From positions 1,427,501 to 1,491,500 of the forward strand of contig NZ_AP026369.1 of assembly GCF_040436365.1 (NCBI RefSeq): a stretch of 64,000 nucleotides of DNA, in the 5' to 3' direction. The notes under the pieces are model-generated. The model was not told where the DNA came from and ran no database searches. It saw only the letters and a list, made by a program, of their open reading frames with translations. This stretch comes from Hydrogenimonas sp. SS33. Its GTDB lineage: Bacteria; Campylobacterota; Campylobacteria; Campylobacterales; Hydrogenimonadaceae. Of the stretch, positions 61,234 through 64,000 are shown piece after piece; the first letter of the stretch is position 1, and each line of letters starts with the position of its first letter. The position numbers and the translations under genes were made by a program.

Positions 61234-62376
61234 CTAACGCAGTTCCGTGACGACCACTCTGTCGCGCCCCTCCGTTTTCGCCTCATAGAGCGCTTCATCC
61301 GCCATTTTGTAGATAACGTTGAAGTTTCTTCTTTGGTCGCTCTTGACGACACAGACTCCGAAAGAGGCGGTCACCACTCCCTGCCGGTTCTTGGCGTGTT
61401 CGATCCGAAGGTCGCGCAGCAGAAGGCGCGCCGCCTCGATCCGCTCTTCGACCTCTTTTCGGCTTTTCCCCAGAATCACCCCGCCGAACTCTTCGCCCCC
61501 GAGCCGGCAGAAAAGGTCCTCTTCCCGGCGGAAGATGTGGGTATCCAGCGCTTCGGAGACCCGCTGCAGCACCCGGTCTCCCGCCTCGTGGCCGTAGGTG
61601 TCGTTGTAGCGTTTGAAAAAGTCGATATCCATGATGAAAAAAGCGAAGAGAACCCTCTTTTGTTTTGCCGTTCGAAAGAGAGAGCCGATCCGGCTGTCCA
61701 GATAGCGCCGGTTGTGGATCCGGGTCAGGGGATCGGTCACGGCGACCTCTTCCAGTTTCCGGATATACCCTTTCTCCTGCTCCTTCTTTTCCCTGTTCAT
61801 CGCCCGGGTCCAGTGGTAGATGCGGTCCAGGAAGGAGGCGGCTGCGAGCATACTCAGGTTCACCACCATAAACCGTGTGAAAGCACGAAAGTTCCAATGG
61901 GCGTAATCCCAATGGCCGATTCCCCGATAGGCGAGATAGAAAGCACCTGCAAAAAAGAGAAGGGAGAGGAATATGCCTATACGGCGCCCGTTTATGAAAA
62001 CCAGGGAAACGGGAAGAAAAGGCATCCATCCGAGAATATAATCTCTTCCCTCACCGCTATAGAGTACTATGCCGAAAAGGCCCATCAAAACCAGGCTGGC
62101 CAATACTGCGGCACGGACCAGGTTATGGGTACGGTTCAGGTCCACATAGGCAAGCACGATCGCACAAAGTGCAAAGATTTCGGAACGATAGAGGATGTCC
62201 GGAAGATGAAAGAAGGATTTGAGAGAGATGAAGAAGAGCAAAACGGCGCCGATTACGACAAGAATGGCATTGATCACCGCGGCTTTTATCGCCTTCTCGT
62301 TATCCGGCCATTCCGTATCGGGAAGCAGCAGCTGATTCAATACTCCCGCCCTTTCCGATACGCCCCTTTCCGCCAT
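61234..62376 (-). CDS. Membrane diguanylate cyclase (GGDEF)
   Basis: A 380-residue protein with about six N-terminal transmembrane helices (about 35-190) and a C-terminal GGDEF domain with active-site LGGEEF (GGEEF) near residue 300. The early VTDPLTRIHNRRYLD and DIDFFKRYNDTYGHEAGD are typical of active cyclases. No RxxD inhibitory site is clear. It begins 1 bp after murE (GGGAGAG before ATG 62376). The second c-di-GMP gene in the window. Confidence 0.92.
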   Translation of the reverse strand: MAERGVSERAGVLNQLLLPDTEWPDNEKAIKAAVINAILVVIGAVLLFFISLKSFFHLPDILYRSEIFALCAIVLAYVDLNRTHNLVRAAVLASLVLMGLFGIVLYSGEGRDYILGWMPFLPVSLVFINGRRIGIFLSLLFFAGAFYLAYRGIGHWDYAHWNFRAFTRFMVVNLSMLAAASFLDRIYHWTRAMNREKKEQEKGYIRKLEEVAVTDPLTRIHNRRYLDSRIGSLFRTAKQKRVLFAFFIMDIDFFKRYNDTYGHEAGDRVLQRVSEALDTHIFRREEDLFCRLGGEEFGGVILGKSRKEVEERIEAARLLLRDLRIEHAKNRQGVVTASFGVCVVKSDQRRNFNVIYKMADEALYEAKTEGRDRVVVTELR

Positions 62377-62377
62377 A

Positions 62378-63670
62378 CTATCTCTCCCGCGAAAGAATTT
62401 CCCGTATGACTTCCCTGTCATCAAAAGGGATTTTCTTTCCCCCTATCTCCTGCCAGGTTTCATCCCCTTTTCCCAACACCAGCAGCGCTTCGCCCTCCTG
62501 AAGGTCCGCAAGGGCCCGGCGGATCGCCTCTTTCCGGTCCACGATCCTGACCACCTTCTCCTGCTCTTCGATCCCTTCCGCCATCTGTTCGATGATCACG
62601 GCGGGATCTTCGCTTCGGGGGTTGTCGCTGGTCAGGTAGACCTTTTTGGCGACCATCGCCGCCGCCCGGCCCATTTTCGGCCGTTTGGTCGCGTCTCGGT
62701 CGCCACCGGCGCCCAGGACGACGCGGATCTCCTTCTCTTTCAGGGAGTCGAGCACCTGCTTGATGCCGTCTTCGGTATGGGCGAAATCGACGATGACGAG
62801 GGGGTCGTCGCTCACCTTCTCCATGCGCCCCGCCACGCCGGCGAAATTCTCCGCCGCCTCGGCGATGTCGCCCAGGTCCTCCCCCGTCAGCAGGTGGACC
62901 GCCGCCATCGCCGCCGTGATGTTGTAGAGGTTGAAATGGCCCTGCAGCGGTGTTTCGAAGGGGACCACCTCTTCGAAATGTTTCAGCACCCCGCTGACAC
63001 CGCCGCCCAGGGCATAGGCCATCACTTTGTAGGTGGCGGGATTCTCGATGCCGTAGCCATAGGCGTTTTTGGGGTTGAACTGCAGAATATCCTCGTCCCG
63101 GTTGACCAGTTTACGGCTCTCGTCCTGAAAAAAGGCGCTCTTGACGGCCCGGTAGGCTTCGATGCTACCGTGGTAGTCGAGATGGTCGCTCGTGATATTG
63201 GTGTGGATTTTCAGGGAGAAGCCGATCCCCTCGATGCGGTTCTGGTCGATGGCGTGGGAGCTCACCTCCATGACGAAAAATTCGCACCCCCGCTCCCTCG
63301 CCATCGCCATGTGGGCGATGGTAGCGAGAGAGGGGGGCGTCGTCAGGGATTTTCCCTCCACCTTCTCATCGTCGATAAAGAGCCCCCGGGTCCCCTGCAG
63401 CGCCGTCTTGTACCCAAGGTCCAGCAGGAGGGAGTAGATGGCGGCGGCCGTCGTCGTCTTCCCGTTGGTGCCGGTGACGCCCACCACTTCCAGATCCCGC
63501 AGTCCCAGCTCGTCGATGAGCTCGGCGGGGGTGACGAAGGCGGCGCCTCTCTCTTTCGCCTCTGCGGCATAACGTTCATTCAGGCGTGTGGCGAGAAAAC
63601 GGCATGACGGGCCCGCTTCGCGGCTGTCATCGGTCACACATCCGACGTGCCCTTTGAAATCGACGGTCAC
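62378..63670 (-). CDS. murE: UDP-MurNAc-tripeptide synthetase MurE
   Basis: A 430-residue Mur ligase. P-loop GVTGTNGKTTTAA, TNITSDHLDYHG, and TSDNPRSEDP: the DNPR motif is the meso-diaminopimelate form. It adds mDAP to UDP-MurNAc-Ala-Glu in peptidoglycan synthesis. GTG start at 63670 (VTVDFKGHVG). It is slightly shorter than E. coli MurE, mainly at the N-terminus. Confidence 0.95.
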   Translation of the reverse strand: MTVDFKGHVGCVTDDSREAGPSCRFLATRLNERYAAEAKERGAAFVTPAELIDELGLRDLEVVGVTGTNGKTTTAAAIYSLLLDLGYKTALQGTRGLFIDDEKVEGKSLTTPPSLATIAHMAMARERGCEFFVMEVSSHAIDQNRIEGIGFSLKIHTNITSDHLDYHGSIEAYRAVKSAFFQDESRKLVNRDEDILQFNPKNAYGYGIENPATYKVMAYALGGGVSGVLKHFEEVVPFETPLQGHFNLYNITAAMAAVHLLTGEDLGDIAEAAENFAGVAGRMEKVSDDPLVIVDFAHTEDGIKQVLDSLKEKEIRVVLGAGGDRDATKRPKMGRAAAMVAKKVYLTSDNPRSEDPAVIIEQMAEGIEEQEKVVRIVDRKEAIRRALADLQEGEALLVLGKGDETWQEIGGKKIPFDDREVIREILSRER

Positions 63671-63672
63671 CT

Positions 63673-63999
63673 TCAGCCTTTGAGTTTTTCTATCAGATCC
63701 TGGATCTTCTCTTCACCGGGATAGGCCAACGCGGCGCCTTCGATGTAGCGCATCGCCATTTCGTTGAAACCGTTGTCGACCAGCTGCCTGATGAAATCGA
63801 GAAGGTCCTCTTTTTCGCTGATGATCACCCTGGTGGAGAACATGATATCCTCGAAAGCCCGGCGAAAGGAACCCCGCAGCTCGACGAGTTCCTTGAAATC
63901 GCGGTAGTTGATGCCGTTTTCGGGCTCGTCGTTGCCCAAAAGCGTCCCCTCCAGAAGGTCCGAAATCTTTTCAAGCGCCTGGTCCAACGAACCTATCAT
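63673..63999 (-). CDS. Unknown helical protein, possibly truncated at the window edge
   Basis: A 108-residue frame starting with an ATG at the last bases of the window, so the true start could be further right. Contents: acidic, Leu-rich, probably helical (LDQALEKISDLLEGTL ... AYPGEEKIQDLIEKLKG), with a TPR-like flavour in the last 40 residues. It lies 2 bp before murE and is probably in its operon. I do not recognise it. Confidence 0.6.
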   Translation of the reverse strand: MIGSLDQALEKISDLLEGTLLGNDEPENGINYRDFKELVELRGSFRRAFEDIMFSTRVIISEKEDLLDFIRQLVDNGFNEMAMRYIEGAALAYPGEEKIQDLIEKLKG

Positions 64000-64000
64000 C

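Overview
The window looks like a chromosomal segment of a hydrogen-oxidising Campylobacterota (Epsilonproteobacteria). The evidence is a Wolinella/Campylobacter-type hydrogenase set (hydABC with hydD and the lineage-typical hydE), ribosomal genes in lineage-typical order, TATAAT boxes mostly without a good -35, and rpoB/rpoC as two genes overlapping by 4 bp rather than fused as in Helicobacter. Base composition is fairly GC-rich for the phylum, so relatives such as Nitratifractor, Sulfurovum or Hydrogenimonas are more likely than Campylobacter or Helicobacter. I infer the genus and have not tested it.

Layout. 1-3750 (minus): the edge of a Mut7-C RNase-like gene, a membrane GGDEF/EAL protein, and an S24 (LexA/CI-like) repressor that overlaps it. 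3842-3988: a 26-bp inverted-repeat element. 4019-5296 (plus): a Y-family DNA polymerase, divergent from the repressor. 5301-5628: two heptanucleotide repeat arrays. 5621-10302 (minus): ankyrin protein, BRCT-like/LRV repeat protein, MoxR-type AAA ATPase, metallopeptidase-like/VWA protein and macrodomain protein, which may form a functional unit.

10402-28286 is a complete [NiFe]-hydrogenase region. A TetR regulator leads a cytosolic HupUV-type hydrogenase operon. Next come the Tat-exported, membrane-anchored hydABC, then hydD (protease), hydE and hypF. Beyond a plus-strand zinc-ribbon/HTH protein lie a nickel permease and hypB, hypC, hypD, hypE, hypX and hypA. Two near-identical dyads, TGAATnnTCATTCA, lie just downstream of the apparent -10 boxes of hydA and the nickel-permease/hyp operon. 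This suggests shared control, plausibly by the TetR protein. HypX (CO synthesis for the NiFe cofactor) is present, and both small subunits have Asn instead of the second proximal-cluster Cys.

28454-45906 (minus) is the translation/transcription core. In transcription order it reads tRNA-Thr(UGU), tRNA-Tyr, tRNA-Gly, tRNA-Thr(GGU), tuf, rpmG, tRNA-Trp, secE, nusG, rplK, rplA, rplJ, rplL, rpoB, rpoC, rpsL, rpsG, fusA, then tRNA-Arg(CCU). A clear TTGACA-17-TACAAT promoter heads the tRNA block, and a hairpin between rplL and rpoB may act as an attenuator.

45973-63999 is mixed housekeeping. It holds a siroheme nitrite/sulfite reductase, an M23 peptidase, RhlE-type helicase, a five-gene overlapping plus-strand operon (FAH-family hydrolase, bacteriohemerythrin, HigA-like protein, YaaA, arginyl/leucyl-tRNA-protein transferase), transketolase, polyprenyl synthase, a PDZ protein, YbaB, PanD, a [2Fe-2S] protein, cardiolipin synthase, an EEP-family nuclease, a diguanylate cyclase, MurE and an unknown edge protein.

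The most unusual sequence feature is a dispersed set of heptanucleotide tandem repeats. They occupy many spacers, often as inverted pairs, and occur three times in frame inside hypF. Each site has its own version of the unit.
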